From: Coraliomargarita sp. CAG:312
GTDB taxonomy: Bacteria; Verrucomicrobiota; Verrucomicrobiia; Opitutales; Intestinicryptomonadaceae
Assembly: GCA_000438015.1 (NCBI GenBank)
Contig: FR901638.1
Coordinates: forward strand, 57,376-72,235
Length of the DNA stretch: 14,860 nt
Direction: 5' to 3'
Below are positions 1-6,475 of the stretch, one piece after another (position 1 is the first letter of the stretch; every line of letters begins with the position of its first letter). Below the pieces are notes generated by a model. It was given only the letters and a program-made list of their open reading frames with translations, was not told the origin of the DNA and did no database searches. A program made the translations under genes and the position numbers.

Positions 1-70
1 GCCGCACAGATAGCGGCGCCCAATTTTTTGCTGAGCTCCACAGTTTTCTAGGTAAGGCGCTAAATTGCAT
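1..70 (-). CDS. possible 5' end of a divergent gene, cut by the left edge
   Basis: On the minus strand an open frame begins with ATG at 70 and runs off the left edge without a stop (23 codons visible, beginning MQFSALPRKLW). A good ribosome-binding site, AGGGGAGG, lies 7 nt before this ATG. In-frame ATGs also occur at 100, 112 and 118, so the start is uncertain; the frame is closed by a stop at 145-143. A plausible minus-strand promoter lies just upstream (171-142). I do not recognise the product. In many bacteria dnaA is divergent from rpmH, but the visible residues are too few and do not clearly resemble a DnaA N-terminus. Twenty-three stop-free codons can easily arise by chance, so confidence is low. 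Confidence 0.3.
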   Translation of the reverse strand, partial: MQFSALPRKLWSSAKNWAPLSVR

Positions 71-141
71 AAAAACGCCTCCCCTACCCCACCCTTGCAT
101 AAACGCTGCCATCCCCATAAAAATGACTACCAAAACGCGGT

Positions 142-171
142 CTTATAAAAATATCAGAAATAAGTTGACAA
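142..171 (-). promoter_or_regulatory. putative divergent promoter on the minus strand
   Basis: Read on the minus strand, TTGTCA (171-166, 5 of 6 to the -35 consensus) is followed after 18 nt by TATAAG (147-142, 5 of 6 to the -10 consensus). It would drive the partial minus-strand frame at the left edge. Its -35 shares bases with the -35 of the rpmH promoter on the other strand, so the two promoters would compete. This is a prediction from motif match only. Confidence 0.35.
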
Positions 172-192
172 ATACCGCCGATTCAATTGTAT
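165..192 (+). promoter_or_regulatory. putative promoter of rpmH-rnpA-yidD
   Basis: A perfect TTGACA -35 lies at 165-170. The -10 is weaker: TTGTAT at 187-192 with a 16-nt spacer, 3 of 6 to consensus. It stands about 40 nt before the rpmH start, the right place for the promoter of this cluster. The -35 match is strong and the -10 is a guess. Confidence 0.45.
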
Positions 193-231
193 CGACGTCT
201 TAACGATTTTTTAATTTAACAAGAAAAAGCA

Positions 232-369
232 ATGAATCCATCATATAATCCCTCAAAACTTAAAAGAGCCCGCCGTTGCGGATGGCGCGCAAGAATGAAA
301 ACCCGCGGCGGAAGAGCCGTTTTGGCCGCGCGCCGTCAAAAGGGACGCAAGCGCCTCGTAACAAAATAA
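232..369 (+). CDS. rpmH: 50S ribosomal protein L34
   Basis: The 45-residue product has the hallmark L34 sequence: a PSKLKRAR block (residues 7-14), then [19 protein letters not shown], and a lysine/arginine-rich end with KGRKRL. L34 is a small basic protein of the large ribosomal subunit that binds 23S rRNA. The length matches the family (44-47 residues). The usual start MKRT is replaced by MNPS, and a cysteine occupies residue 16. No clear Shine-Dalgarno sequence precedes the ATG; the upstream bases are A-rich. rnpA follows after 21 nt, the near-universal neighbour of rpmH, and the two are almost certainly co-transcribed. Confidence 0.97.
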   Translation: MNPSYNPSKLKRARRCGWRARMKTRGGRAVLAARRQKGRKRLVTK

Positions 370-390
370 TATTCCCGACTACTAATCGCC

Positions 391-729
391 ATGCGCTTTT
401 CAAGATTAAACAGAGTGCACTTGGCGCGGGATTTTGAACATATAAAAAATAATTCTATGAAGGCGGATTGTTCCGCCTTCGTTTTTTATCTCCTCCCGAC
501 GCCCCAAAAGAGCTATTCCCGCATAGCAATCGTAGCCAGCAAACGCGTCGGGAACGCAGTGCAGCGCAATACCGCGAGGCGGCGCATGCGGGCAATTTTT
601 AGGGAGTGCGCTCCGGAATTTACAGTCCCGTGCGACATTCTGATATTCGTTAGAAAAGCTATATTTAGGTTTGAATACGCAACCCTGCGAAAACGTTTCT
701 CTGCGGCAGCTGAAAGGCTGTCAAAATAA
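391..729 (+). CDS. rnpA: ribonuclease P protein component
   Basis: This 112-residue protein is the protein subunit of RNase P, which binds the catalytic RNA and helps it remove 5' leaders from tRNA precursors. The family signature is visible at residues 50-67 as SKRVGNAVQRNTARRRMR, the basic RNR-type helix that contacts the RNA. The N-terminus (RFSRLNRVHLARDFEHI) also matches the family, in which a basic start is followed by a phenylalanine-bearing helix. Length is typical (110-125). The ATG at 391 has no strong ribosome-binding site. The gene sits between rpmH and yidD and its stop is 1 nt from the yidD ATG, so translation is probably coupled. Confidence 0.95.
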   Translation: MRFSRLNRVHLARDFEHIKNNSMKADCSAFVFYLLPTPQKSYSRIAIVASKRVGNAVQRNTARRRMRAIFRECAPEFTVPCDILIFVRKAIFRFEYATLRKRFSAAAERLSK

Positions 730-730
730 G

Positions 731-1039
731 ATGGCAGCAATCACAAAAAAGCGTCCGCGCGGAATAGCCGCAAAAATATTATGGTATGCGGTGCGTTTTT
801 ATCAAATTGCAATATCGCCCATAATCCATATCTTTCCTAACAGCGGATGCAGATTTTATCCAACTTGCTCTGAATACGCAAAACAAGCTCTTTGTATGCA
901 CGGAGCCTTTAAAGGGAGCATACTTGCTGCATGCAGAATTTTGCGCTGCCAGCCATTTTGCAATGGCGGATTGGACTATGTCCCTAAAAAATTTAGCTGG
1001 AAACGCCTATTTTCGCAAAACAAAGTTGACGAACCCTAG
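731..1039 (+). CDS. yidD: membrane protein insertion efficiency factor YidD
   Basis: The 102-residue protein has the full YidD pattern: RFYQIAISP (22-30), GCRFYPTCSEYAKQAL (39-54), a GxxxG-type HGAFKG stretch (57-62) and RILRCQPFCNGGLDYVP (69-85), including the conserved cysteines. YidD is a small membrane-associated factor that aids YidC-dependent insertion. I chose the ATG at 731, directly after the rnpA stop (727-729), rather than an in-frame ATG at 671 that lies inside rnpA; the shorter form matches family length. Family members usually read HPF where this one reads QPF. yidC, its functional partner, follows after 145 nt. Confidence 0.94.
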   Translation: MAAITKKRPRGIAAKILWYAVRFYQIAISPIIHIFPNSGCRFYPTCSEYAKQALCMHGAFKGSILAACRILRCQPFCNGGLDYVPKKFSWKRLFSQNKVDEP

Positions 1040-1053
1040 AGTTTGAATATTAT
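1026..1053 (+). promoter_or_regulatory. putative internal promoter before yidC
   Basis: TTGACG at 1026-1031 (5 of 6 to the -35 consensus) and TATTAT at 1048-1053 (5 of 6 to the -10 consensus) are separated by 16 nt. The site straddles the 3' end of yidD and would start transcription near 1060, ahead of the short ORF at 1073 and of yidC. It would let yidC be expressed independently of rpmH-rnpA. Motif-based prediction only. Confidence 0.4.
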
Positions 1054-1072
1054 TTTGGCTTTCATTTTTATA

Positions 1073-1180
1073 ATGGATGCGTGTGCGCATTTGAAATTCG
1101 CTCCGGAAACTTTGAAAATTTACTTCAAGCATTTCGGCGAAAAAATACGCGACGCGGACGCCTCCAATAAATTCATATAA
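1073..1180 (+). CDS. possible 35-residue small protein upstream of yidC
   Basis: A short frame of 35 codons starts at ATG 1073 and stops at 1178-1180, four nt before the yidC ATG. The product begins MDACAHLKFAPETLK and ends with a charged segment. Codon choice (ATA for Ile, GAC, GCG, GCC, CGC) resembles the neighbouring genes, and a putative promoter lies just upstream. The frame is the same as yidD: after the yidD stop (1037-1039) it stays open, so an upstream TTG start at 1043 is also possible and would add a hydrophobic N-terminus. No clear ribosome-binding site is visible. I recognise no family. It could be a small protein, a leader peptide coupled to yidC, or a chance frame. Confidence 0.33.
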   Translation: MDACAHLKFAPETLKIYFKHFGEKIRDADASNKFI

Positions 1181-1184
1181 CGGT

Positions 1185-3158
1185 ATGGACAAGAAGAATA
1201 CTATCATAGGCGTATTGCTGCTCATCGCGGCGTTCTATTTCATGTACGACTCCACAAGCAAGGAGTCCGCTGCGGCAAGGCACGCAGCTGAACTTGCCGC
1301 GGCGCAGGATGCAGCAGGAGCTCCAAGGCAAGGAGAATCGCCTAAGACCGCAACATTAACATCGCCCTACGCTCCGGAGGAAAACATTAAGGAGGAAATC
1401 CTGACCCTCCGCAATGACGCCATAGCCCTGCACCTCACAAATAAGGGAGGAGCAATTTCCAACGTGGAACTTCTCGGATACGAACAATCGCAAGAATCCG
1501 ACAAGCCTTTTCAGTTTAATGCCGTAAAAAACGCAATCCCCGCACTCGGATTGGCGTTCTTTGACCCTACTTCCGCACTGCCACAACCATACATCAAGAA
1601 CTTCGCATTGGTTGAAAAAAACGACAACTCTGCGACGTATAAATACATAGAAAACGGCAAATTTGAAGTTCTGAGGACATTCTCTATACCGCAAGGAAAT
1701 TCAAAAGACGCCAAAGCCTATACCGTACAGACAAAGACTGAAATAAAAAATATATCGCAATCTCCGCTGGATTTAAGGGAAGTCTATTTATGCTTGGGAG
1801 CCGTTCCACCAACAGCAAGCGACGTTTACGGCTCAAACCTGGCGTTTATGCTTTATGACGGAGATTCGTCTTATTTCAGCCGCTCATCCTCATTTATAGA
1901 CAGCTCAGGATTTTTGGGAATAGGAGCCTCCAGGGCAAAGCCATACGAAAAAATAGAGGAATACCCAATATCGTGGGGAGCCGTAAAAAACCAATTTTTC
2001 GCCGCAGTTTTCACTCCGTCAAAAATATCTTCAAACGGCGGCATAGCTATTCCGATAAGGCTGGACGGAAATATAGACAACAAATATATGCGCAATGCCA
2101 TAACCGGATTTATGGGATTCGGAATAGAAACCCTCCAACCCCGGCAAACATGGGAAATAGAAGGTGCGTATTATGTTGGCCCCAAAGAGCTGGACAGGCT
2201 GTTTAGCCTGGGCAAGCACCAAGACGAAGTTATGAACTACGGCTGGTTCGGATTCGTCAGCCGGCCGCTCTCGCGCTTGATGAACTGGATTCACTCTTGG
2301 GTTTCGATAGTTTCGCCGGATTGGGGATGGGGATGGTCAATTATAATTCTCACGCTCATTGTGCGCCTGCTTTTGTGGCCGCTGACATCCATTCAGATCA
2401 AGTCGGCGCAACGCATGTCCAAGTTTCAAGCCCCGCTAAAAGAAATTCGCGAAAAATACAAAAACGATCCCAAGCGCGTCCAGCAGGAAACAATGAAGCT
2501 CTATTCCGAATACGGAATAAATCCTTTGGCGGGATGCCTCCCGGTTTTGATTCAAATTCCGATTTTTATAGGGCTTTACTACATGTTGCAGACTTCTTGC
2601 GAAATCAGGTTTGCGCACTTCCTATGGATATCAGACCTGTCTCTGCCGGATACTCTGGAGTGGTGCCCAACGATTTTCGGATTCCCCCTCCATATCCTTC
2701 CGCTGATAAACGCGGGAGTGACATTCCTGCAAATGCATTTGACTCCGACGCCGACAACAGACAAATCGCAGAAGATTATGTTCTCGTTAATGCCGGTTAT
2801 CATGCTGCTATTCTTCTACACGTTCCCGTCGGGATTGGTTCTTTACTGGCTGGTGCAAAGCTTGCTTGGAATAATACAAGCCATAATTATAAGAAGGGGA
2901 GCAGACAAAGTCGTCCTCAAAAAGCGCGAAAAACCCGGTTTTATGCAAAGGCTGCAAGAGGCAATGGAACAGGCGGCAGCCGTCCAAGAAAGCCGCGGGG
3001 AGGAATATCAGAAATTGCCCTTCAAGGAAAAGCTTAGAATTGCGCGCGAGGACGCAGCAAGGGCAAAGAAAAAAATGAAGGAAAACCGCCTAAAGGGAAC
3101 TATGTACGAAAAGCGCAAAAAGAACCCGGGCGGACGCTCCACGCCTCCAAAACGATAA
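1185..3158 (+). CDS. yidC: membrane protein insertase YidC
   Basis: YidC inserts and folds inner-membrane proteins, alone or with SecYEG. The 657-residue product has the Gram-negative layout. An N-terminal membrane segment (about 6-22) is followed by an Ala-rich linker and a large periplasmic domain (about 65-345). The conserved insertase core (about 375-572) carries the key arginine of the hydrophilic groove (R394 in LIVRLLLWPL), the coiled cytoplasmic hairpin (about 405-445), and GINPLAGCLPVLIQIPIF. A basic C-terminal tail (about 573-657) follows. The protein is about 100 residues longer than the E. coli one, much of the excess being the tail. Extended basic tails are known in some YidC homologues, including Rhodopirellula, where they bind ribosomes. 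No clear Shine-Dalgarno precedes the ATG. yidD upstream is its usual partner. Confidence 0.97.
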   Translation: MDKKNTIIGVLLLIAAFYFMYDSTSKESAAARHAAELAAAQDAAGAPRQGESPKTATLTSPYAPEENIKEEILTLRNDAIALHLTNKGGAISNVELLGYEQSQESDKPFQFNAVKNAIPALGLAFFDPTSALPQPYIKNFALVEKNDNSATYKYIENGKFEVLRTFSIPQGNSKDAKAYTVQTKTEIKNISQSPLDLREVYLCLGAVPPTASDVYGSNLAFMLYDGDSSYFSRSSSFIDSSGFLGIGASRAKPYEKIEEYPISWGAVKNQFFAAVFTPSKISSNGGIAIPIRLDGNIDNKYMRNAITGFMGFGIETLQPRQTWEIEGAYYVGPKELDRLFSLGKHQDEVMNYGWFGFVSRPLSRLMNWIHSWVSIVSPDWGWGWSIIILTLIVRLLLWPLTSIQIKSAQRMSKFQAPLKEIREKYKNDPKRVQQETMKLYSEYGINPLAGCLPVLIQIPIFIGLYYMLQTSCEIRFAHFLWISDLSLPDTLEWCPTIFGFPLHILPLINAGVTFLQMHLTPTPTTDKSQKIMFSLMPVIMLLFFYTFPSGLVLYWLVQSLLGIIQAIIIRRGADKVVLKKREKPGFMQRLQEAMEQAAAVQESRGEEYQKLPFKEKLRIAREDAARAKKKMKENRLKGTMYEKRKKNPGGRSTPPKR

Positions 3159-3186
3159 AAAAAGCTTGAAAAGCTTTCCGGAGCAA

Positions 3187-3215
3187 TTGACATTTTCCAA
3201 CAGAAATGTGATACT
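3187..3215 (+). promoter_or_regulatory. strong extended -10 promoter of yebC
   Basis: A perfect TTGACA -35 lies at 3187-3192 and GATACT (4 of 6) at 3210-3215, with the optimal 17-nt spacer. TG at 3207-3208 gives an extended -10 (TGTGATACT). Transcription would start near 3222, about 30 nt before the yebC ATG. This is the best promoter match in the window outside mraZ. Confidence 0.6.
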
Positions 3216-3252
3216 ATATAAATTCAATACAAACAAATAGGAGTATAAAGAA

Positions 3253-3993
3253 ATGTCCGGTCACAGTAAATGGGCAACAACCAAGAGACACAAGGCCGCT
3301 GTCGACGCAAAGCGCGGTAAGATCTTCAGCTCTATAAGCAAAGATTTGACGCTTGCGGCAAAAGATGGAGGCGGCGATCCAACCACAAATGCGCGTTTGC
3401 GCATGTTGATTCAGAAAGCCAAACAGGCCAACATGCCAGCAGACAATGTCGATAGAGCCATAAAAAAAGGCACGGGAGAACTACCCGGAGTGGTTTACGA
3501 ACAGCTCTTGTATGAAGGATACGGCCCCGGTGGAATCGGAATAATTGTAGAGGTCACAACTGACAATAAAAACCGCGCGGCAAGCGACGTGCGCTCAACT
3601 TTTACAAAAAATGGCGGAAATCTGGCAACGCCCGGAGCTCTGCAGTTTTCGTTTACAAAGCAGGGTCAGTTCATAATCAGCGCCGATAAGACAACCGAGG
3701 ACGCATTGATGGAAATCGTGCTGGATGCAGGCGCTGAAGACATAAAAAACAACGGAGACCATTTTGAAATCCTTTGCCCTGTTTCTGCATTTACCGCGGT
3801 TGAAATTGCCCTTGAAGGCGCAAAAATCGAAGCGGACGACGCAAATTTGGCATGGATTCCAAATTCCACAACTGCCATAACAGACCCGGAAGTGGCTAAA
3901 AAGCTCATCAAGCTCACCGACGCGCTTGAAGATTTGGAAGACGTCCAAAACGTATATTCTAACGAAGATCTGGACGATTCTCTTCTGGATTAA
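3253..3993 (+). CDS. yebC: YebC/PmpR family translation or regulatory factor
   Basis: The 246-residue product starts with the family signature MSGHSKWATTKRHKAAVDAKR and carries the usual RLRMLIQKAKQANMPADNVDRAIKKGTG block (about 48-75) and the YEGYGPGGIGIIVEVTTDNKNR block (about 87-108). Length is normal (240-250). Family members were first described as DNA-binding regulators (PmpR). Later work on YebC and mitochondrial TACO1 points to a ribosome-linked role in translating proline-rich stretches, so the exact role here is open. AGGAG lies 9 nt before the ATG, one of the better ribosome-binding sites in the window. The gene has its own promoter and a probable terminator, so it seems to be transcribed alone. 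Its common ruvC-ruvA-ruvB neighbours are absent. Confidence 0.94.
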   Translation: MSGHSKWATTKRHKAAVDAKRGKIFSSISKDLTLAAKDGGGDPTTNARLRMLIQKAKQANMPADNVDRAIKKGTGELPGVVYEQLLYEGYGPGGIGIIVEVTTDNKNRAASDVRSTFTKNGGNLATPGALQFSFTKQGQFIISADKTTEDALMEIVLDAGAEDIKNNGDHFEILCPVSAFTAVEIALEGAKIEADDANLAWIPNSTTAITDPEVAKKLIKLTDALEDLEDVQNVYSNEDLDDSLLD

Positions 3994-4011
3994 TTACATA
4001 CGGATTTCGCA

Positions 4012-4053
4012 GGCTGCGCGCAAAACTTTAAACGCGCCGCCTTCTTCTTTTTT
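4012..4053 (+). terminator. probable rho-independent terminator of yebC
   Basis: GGC-T-GCGCG (4012-4020) can pair with CGCGC-C-GCC (4033-4041), giving eight G-C pairs with one T/C mismatch around a 12-nt loop. A pyrimidine run follows that is mostly T (4042-4053), ending in seven T. It starts 18 nt after the yebC stop. The mismatch and the C interruptions in the T run make it less than ideal. Confidence 0.5.
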
Positions 4054-4059
4054 ACTAAA

Positions 4060-4092
4060 GTTTTTATGGGCGAAGCGCACGCCCATAAAAAC
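4060..4092 (+). repeat. 13-bp perfect inverted repeat in the yebC-leuC gap
   Basis: GTTTTTATGGGCG (4060-4072) and CGCCCATAAAAAC (4080-4092) are exact reverse complements around a 7-nt loop (4073-4079). The T run is on the 5' arm and no T tract follows, so it does not look like an intrinsic terminator on either strand. The first bases of the 5' arm (4060-4064) can instead pair, as part of TAAAGTTTT (4056-4064), with AAAACTTTA (4022-4030) in the loop of the upstream terminator hairpin. It may be a leader element for leuC or an operator. Function is unknown. Confidence 0.6.
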
Positions 4093-4178
4093 AAACGCAC
4101 TGCTTATAAAAGCCCAGCGCCTAAAATAATAAAACCGCATCCTTGCGGAAGCGCAAATTTATACGGAAACCAAATAAA

Positions 4179-5573
4179 ATGGGACAGACATTATTCGAAA
4201 AAGTATGGAGAAAACACGCCGTTAGAGAATTGCCCGACGGCTCCACTCAGCTGTTGGTTGGAACCCACCTCCTGCATGAGGTGACAAGCCCGCAGGCTTT
4301 TGGCATGCTCCGCGCGCTAAAACTCGGAGTGAAATATCCATCGCGCACATACGCTACCGTAGACCATATAATCCCAACCGACGACCGCTCCGAACCGTAT
4401 AAAAGCGCAACGGCTTATGAAATGCTTACGGAAATACGCAAGAATTGCAAAGAAAACGGCATAACATTCTTTGATGTAAACACTGGCGCCCAGGGAGTCA
4501 TCCATATAGTAATGCCCGAGCAGGGATTGATACATCCCGGAATGACGGTCGCCTGCGGGGACTCGCATACCGCCACACACGGAGCTTTCGGAGCGATAGC
4601 TTTTGGAATCGGGACAAGCCAAGTCCGCAATGTTTTGGCAACCCAGACGCTGTCTTTCAAAAAATTAAAAGTTCGCAGGGTAAACGTAAATGGCAAACTC
4701 GCCGAAGGCGTATATCCCAAAGATGTAGCTCTCCACATAATCCGCAAGCTCGGAGTAAACGGCGGAATAGGATACGCATACGAATTTGGCGGGCAAGTCT
4801 TCGACGATATGTCAATGGAAGGCAGAATGACAGTCTGCAATATGGCAATCGAAGGCGGCGCCAGAATCGGATATATAAATCCAGACGAAAAAACTTTCGC
4901 CTACCTAAAAGGCAGGCCCTACGCGCCCAAAGGCGAAGAATTTGAAAAAGCCGTAGAATACTGGAAAAGCATCGCGTCGGATCCCGACTGCAAATACGAC
5001 GATGTGGTAGATTTCGACGGATCCGAGATAAAGCCGACTGTCACCTGGGGGGTAAATCCCGCCCAAGCGGTTTTTATAGATGAAACCATTCCCAATCCCG
5101 ACTCAATCGCCGACGAAAGCCAACGCAAAGACGCTATCGACGCTCTCGCATACATGAAGTTGAATGCAGGCGACAAAATCGCCGGGACAAAAATCGATGT
5201 TGCGTTTATAGGCTCATGCACAAACGGCAGATTGTCCGACTTTGAAGAGGCAGCTAAATTCCTAAAGGGCAAAAAAGTTGCTTCGGGGGTAAAAGCTCTC
5301 GCTGTTCCTGGCTCGCAAATTGTCGATAAACTGGCGCGCGAAAAAGGCCTAGACAAGATATTTACTGATGCAGGATTTGAATGGAGACAGGCGGGATGTT
5401 CCATGTGTTTGGCTATGAATCCCGATAAACTGGTAGGTGACCAGCTTTGCGCATCTACTTCAAACCGCAACTTTAAAGGGCGCCAAGGAAGCCCGACGGG
5501 GCGCACTATATTGATGAGTCCGCGGATGGTTGCCGCAGCAGCCGTCGCGGGAAAACTCGTAGATTGCAAATAA
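4179..5573 (+). CDS. leuC: 3-isopropylmalate dehydratase, large subunit
   Basis: LeuC with LeuD forms the [4Fe-4S] isomerase that converts 2-isopropylmalate to 3-isopropylmalate in leucine synthesis. The 464-residue product begins [10 protein letters not shown], as in the family. It shows the aconitase-fold motifs [16 protein letters not shown] (30-41), [24 protein letters not shown] (127-149), and the cluster cysteines C347 (GSCTNGR), C407 and C410 (AGCSMC). I chose the ATG at 4179 over an in-frame TTG at 4143, because the family starts right at MxxTLxEK. No strong ribosome-binding site is visible. leuD, normally adjacent, is not here: a strong terminator follows at once. Catalytic residues look intact, so the gene should be active if LeuD is encoded elsewhere. 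A homoaconitase or other LeuC-like hydratase subunit is possible but less likely. Confidence 0.93.
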   Translation: MGQTLFEKVWRKHAVRELPDGSTQLLVGTHLLHEVTSPQAFGMLRALKLGVKYPSRTYATVDHIIPTDDRSEPYKSATAYEMLTEIRKNCKENGITFFDVNTGAQGVIHIVMPEQGLIHPGMTVACGDSHTATHGAFGAIAFGIGTSQVRNVLATQTLSFKKLKVRRVNVNGKLAEGVYPKDVALHIIRKLGVNGGIGYAYEFGGQVFDDMSMEGRMTVCNMAIEGGARIGYINPDEKTFAYLKGRPYAPKGEEFEKAVEYWKSIASDPDCKYDDVVDFDGSEIKPTVTWGVNPAQAVFIDETIPNPDSIADESQRKDAIDALAYMKLNAGDKIAGTKIDVAFIGSCTNGRLSDFEEAAKFLKGKKVASGVKALAVPGSQIVDKLAREKGLDKIFTDAGFEWRQAGCSMCLAMNPDKLVGDQLCASTSNRNFKGRQGSPTGRTILMSPRMVAAAAVAGKLVDCK

Positions 5574-5597
5574 ATTAAACCAGTTCTTTTCTAAAAA

Positions 5598-5627
5598 CCG
5601 CACGGGAAAGCCCCGTGCGGTTTTTTT
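5598..5627 (+). terminator. rho-independent terminator of leuC
   Basis: CCGCACGGG (5598-5606) pairs perfectly with CCCGTGCGG (5612-5620) around a 5-nt loop and is followed by seven T (5621-5627). The A run before the stem (5593-5597) can extend the pairing into the T run. It begins about 25 nt after the leuC stop and separates leuC from the mraZ operon. Confidence 0.92.
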
Positions 5628-5939
5628 ATAAACTTAAGAATCAAAGCAATTTACCCTGGCAATTTAATATTACTATAATTTTCACAGATTATTAGTCTAA
5701 TAATAAAATCTGCCTTATCGCCGGATTTTTACTCATTGCCACTCAAAAAATTTGTTTAACGGGAAGATATTTACTTCTCTTTATGCCGGCACGGGGCTTT
5801 TAAAAATTCTTAAATTTTCGGGGAAACATAAAAGAAAATTTTCCGCCAATTCATCCCGTCAGCTCTTCCTGTCCTACTTTTTTTAATCCCAAAACGTTAA
5901 ATTCATGTGAAAATTTTCTGTTTTTTTTCGAAGAAAATC
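5628..5939. other. AT-rich non-coding gap before mraZ
   Basis: I see no convincing gene here on either strand. A perfect TATAAT occurs at 5674-5679, with only a poor -35 match (TTACCC, 5651-5656) 17 nt before it. A small bulged stem involves 5685-5712 (CAGA/TCTG and TTATTA/TAATAA). The motif AAATTTTC recurs: 5812-5819, inverted at 5834-5841, and within the palindrome GAAAATTTTC at 5909-5918. T runs at about 5877-5884 and 5921-5928 are not attached to a GC-rich hairpin. Part of this stretch may be an upstream leader or binding region for mraZ control. Confidence 0.5.
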
Positions 5940-5967
5940 TTGACAGTGGAGATAAATGGGTGAAAAT
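5940..5967 (+). promoter_or_regulatory. mraZ operon promoter
   Basis: A perfect TTGACA -35 (5940-5945) is followed after 16 nt by GAAAAT (5962-5967, 4 of 6). An alternative -10 is TAAACT at 5980-5985 with an extended TGG before it; this would make the transcript nearly leaderless, since mraZ starts at 5995. T-rich and A-rich sequence upstream could serve as an UP element. The -35 is clear and the -10 choice is uncertain. The MraZ operator repeats cover this core promoter. Confidence 0.55.
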
Positions 5968-5981
5968 GGGCAAAAATGGTA
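5947..5981 (+). promoter_or_regulatory. MraZ operator: four TGG-type repeats at 10-bp spacing
   Basis: Pentamers TGGAG (5947), TGGGT (5957), TGGGC (5967) and TGGTA (5977) recur at exactly 10-bp steps. The two central ones fit the known MraZ site TGGGN and the outer two differ at one position. MraZ proteins are known to bind direct TGGGN repeats separated by 5 nt upstream of their own gene. The array lies between the -35 and the mraZ start, covering the -10, so bound MraZ would be expected to block RNA polymerase. Confidence 0.82.
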
Positions 5982-5994
5982 AACTAAGCAAGGT

Positions 5995-6465
5995 ATGTCC
6001 GAAGAAATAAAAGATAGTGTATTCTACGCTGGAAAATTCAGCAAACAGCTGGACGAAAAGCGTCGTATAACTATCCCCGCCAAATGGCGCTTTAAAGGCG
6101 ACGACGCGGAAAATTCCTATCTGGCAATGCCTACAACTTACGGCTCGATAGCAGTTCTGCCCCCTTCAATGACGGCGGATCTCTATCAAAAGATTTCAAA
6201 GATAAGCATGACAAATCCCGCTAAACGGCGCGCTGTCCAAAGGTGGATGGAACAAAGTTCCACGTTTGGATGCGACAAACAGGGACGCGTAATGCTGGAC
6301 GAAGATTTGCTCAAACTGGCTGGAATAAAAAAGGAAGTATGCATAGTCGGAATGGGCCCGACCTTTGAAATCTGGAATCCCGAAAAGCGCAGAGAATGGC
6401 TCGGAGAACCGAGTGAATCCACAAGAGCGGAGGACATTTCAATGCTTGAGGAGCTTGGGCTGTAA
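5995..6465 (+). CDS. mraZ: transcriptional regulator MraZ
   Basis: MraZ is a ring-forming DNA-binding regulator that controls its own dcw operon. The 156-residue product has the two AbrB/SpoVT-like halves of the family. The first has YAGKFSKQLDEKRRITIPAKWR (11-32) with D20 and R24 of the DxKxR motif; the second has FGCDKQGRVMLDEDL (91-105) with D94 and R98. In the first motif the usual glycine is replaced by arginine (DEKRR). A C-terminal acidic stretch (about 138-156) makes it slightly longer than the 143-152 residues usual in the family. The ATG lies just downstream of the operator array, which supports both the start and the autoregulation. AAGG just before the ATG sits too close to be a good ribosome-binding site. 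Confidence 0.96.
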   Translation: MSEEIKDSVFYAGKFSKQLDEKRRITIPAKWRFKGDDAENSYLAMPTTYGSIAVLPPSMTADLYQKISKISMTNPAKRRAVQRWMEQSSTFGCDKQGRVMLDEDLLKLAGIKKEVCIVGMGPTFEIWNPEKRREWLGEPSESTRAEDISMLEELGL

Positions 6466-6475
6466 TAAATTAAAT

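Noticed and set aside
1..231. Replication origin next to rpmH
   Set aside because: I saw no DnaA boxes of the TTATNCACA type and no 13-mer-like AT repeats in the visible part, so it cannot be supported here.
671..730. Longer yidD starting at ATG 671
   Set aside because: The extra 20 codons lie inside rnpA, and the ATG at 731 directly after the rnpA stop gives the usual family length and N-terminus.
2297..3037. 246-codon open frame inside yidC, another frame on the + strand
   Set aside because: It is fully covered by the conserved insertase core and tail of yidC, and its product resembles no protein family I know.
3161..3177. AAAGCTT/AAGCTTT hairpin after yidC as a terminator
   Set aside because: The stem is short and AT-rich, the loop is 3 nt, and no T tract follows (CTTTCC). 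It may stop little or no transcription.
4066..4284. Leucine leader peptide or other ORF upstream of leuC
   Set aside because: The open frame overlaps leuC heavily, begins inside the inverted repeat, and has no run of leucine codons.
4919..5569. 216-codon minus-strand open frame opposite leuC
   Set aside because: The sequence is a mirror of conserved leuC codons with no own motifs, promoter or ribosome-binding site.
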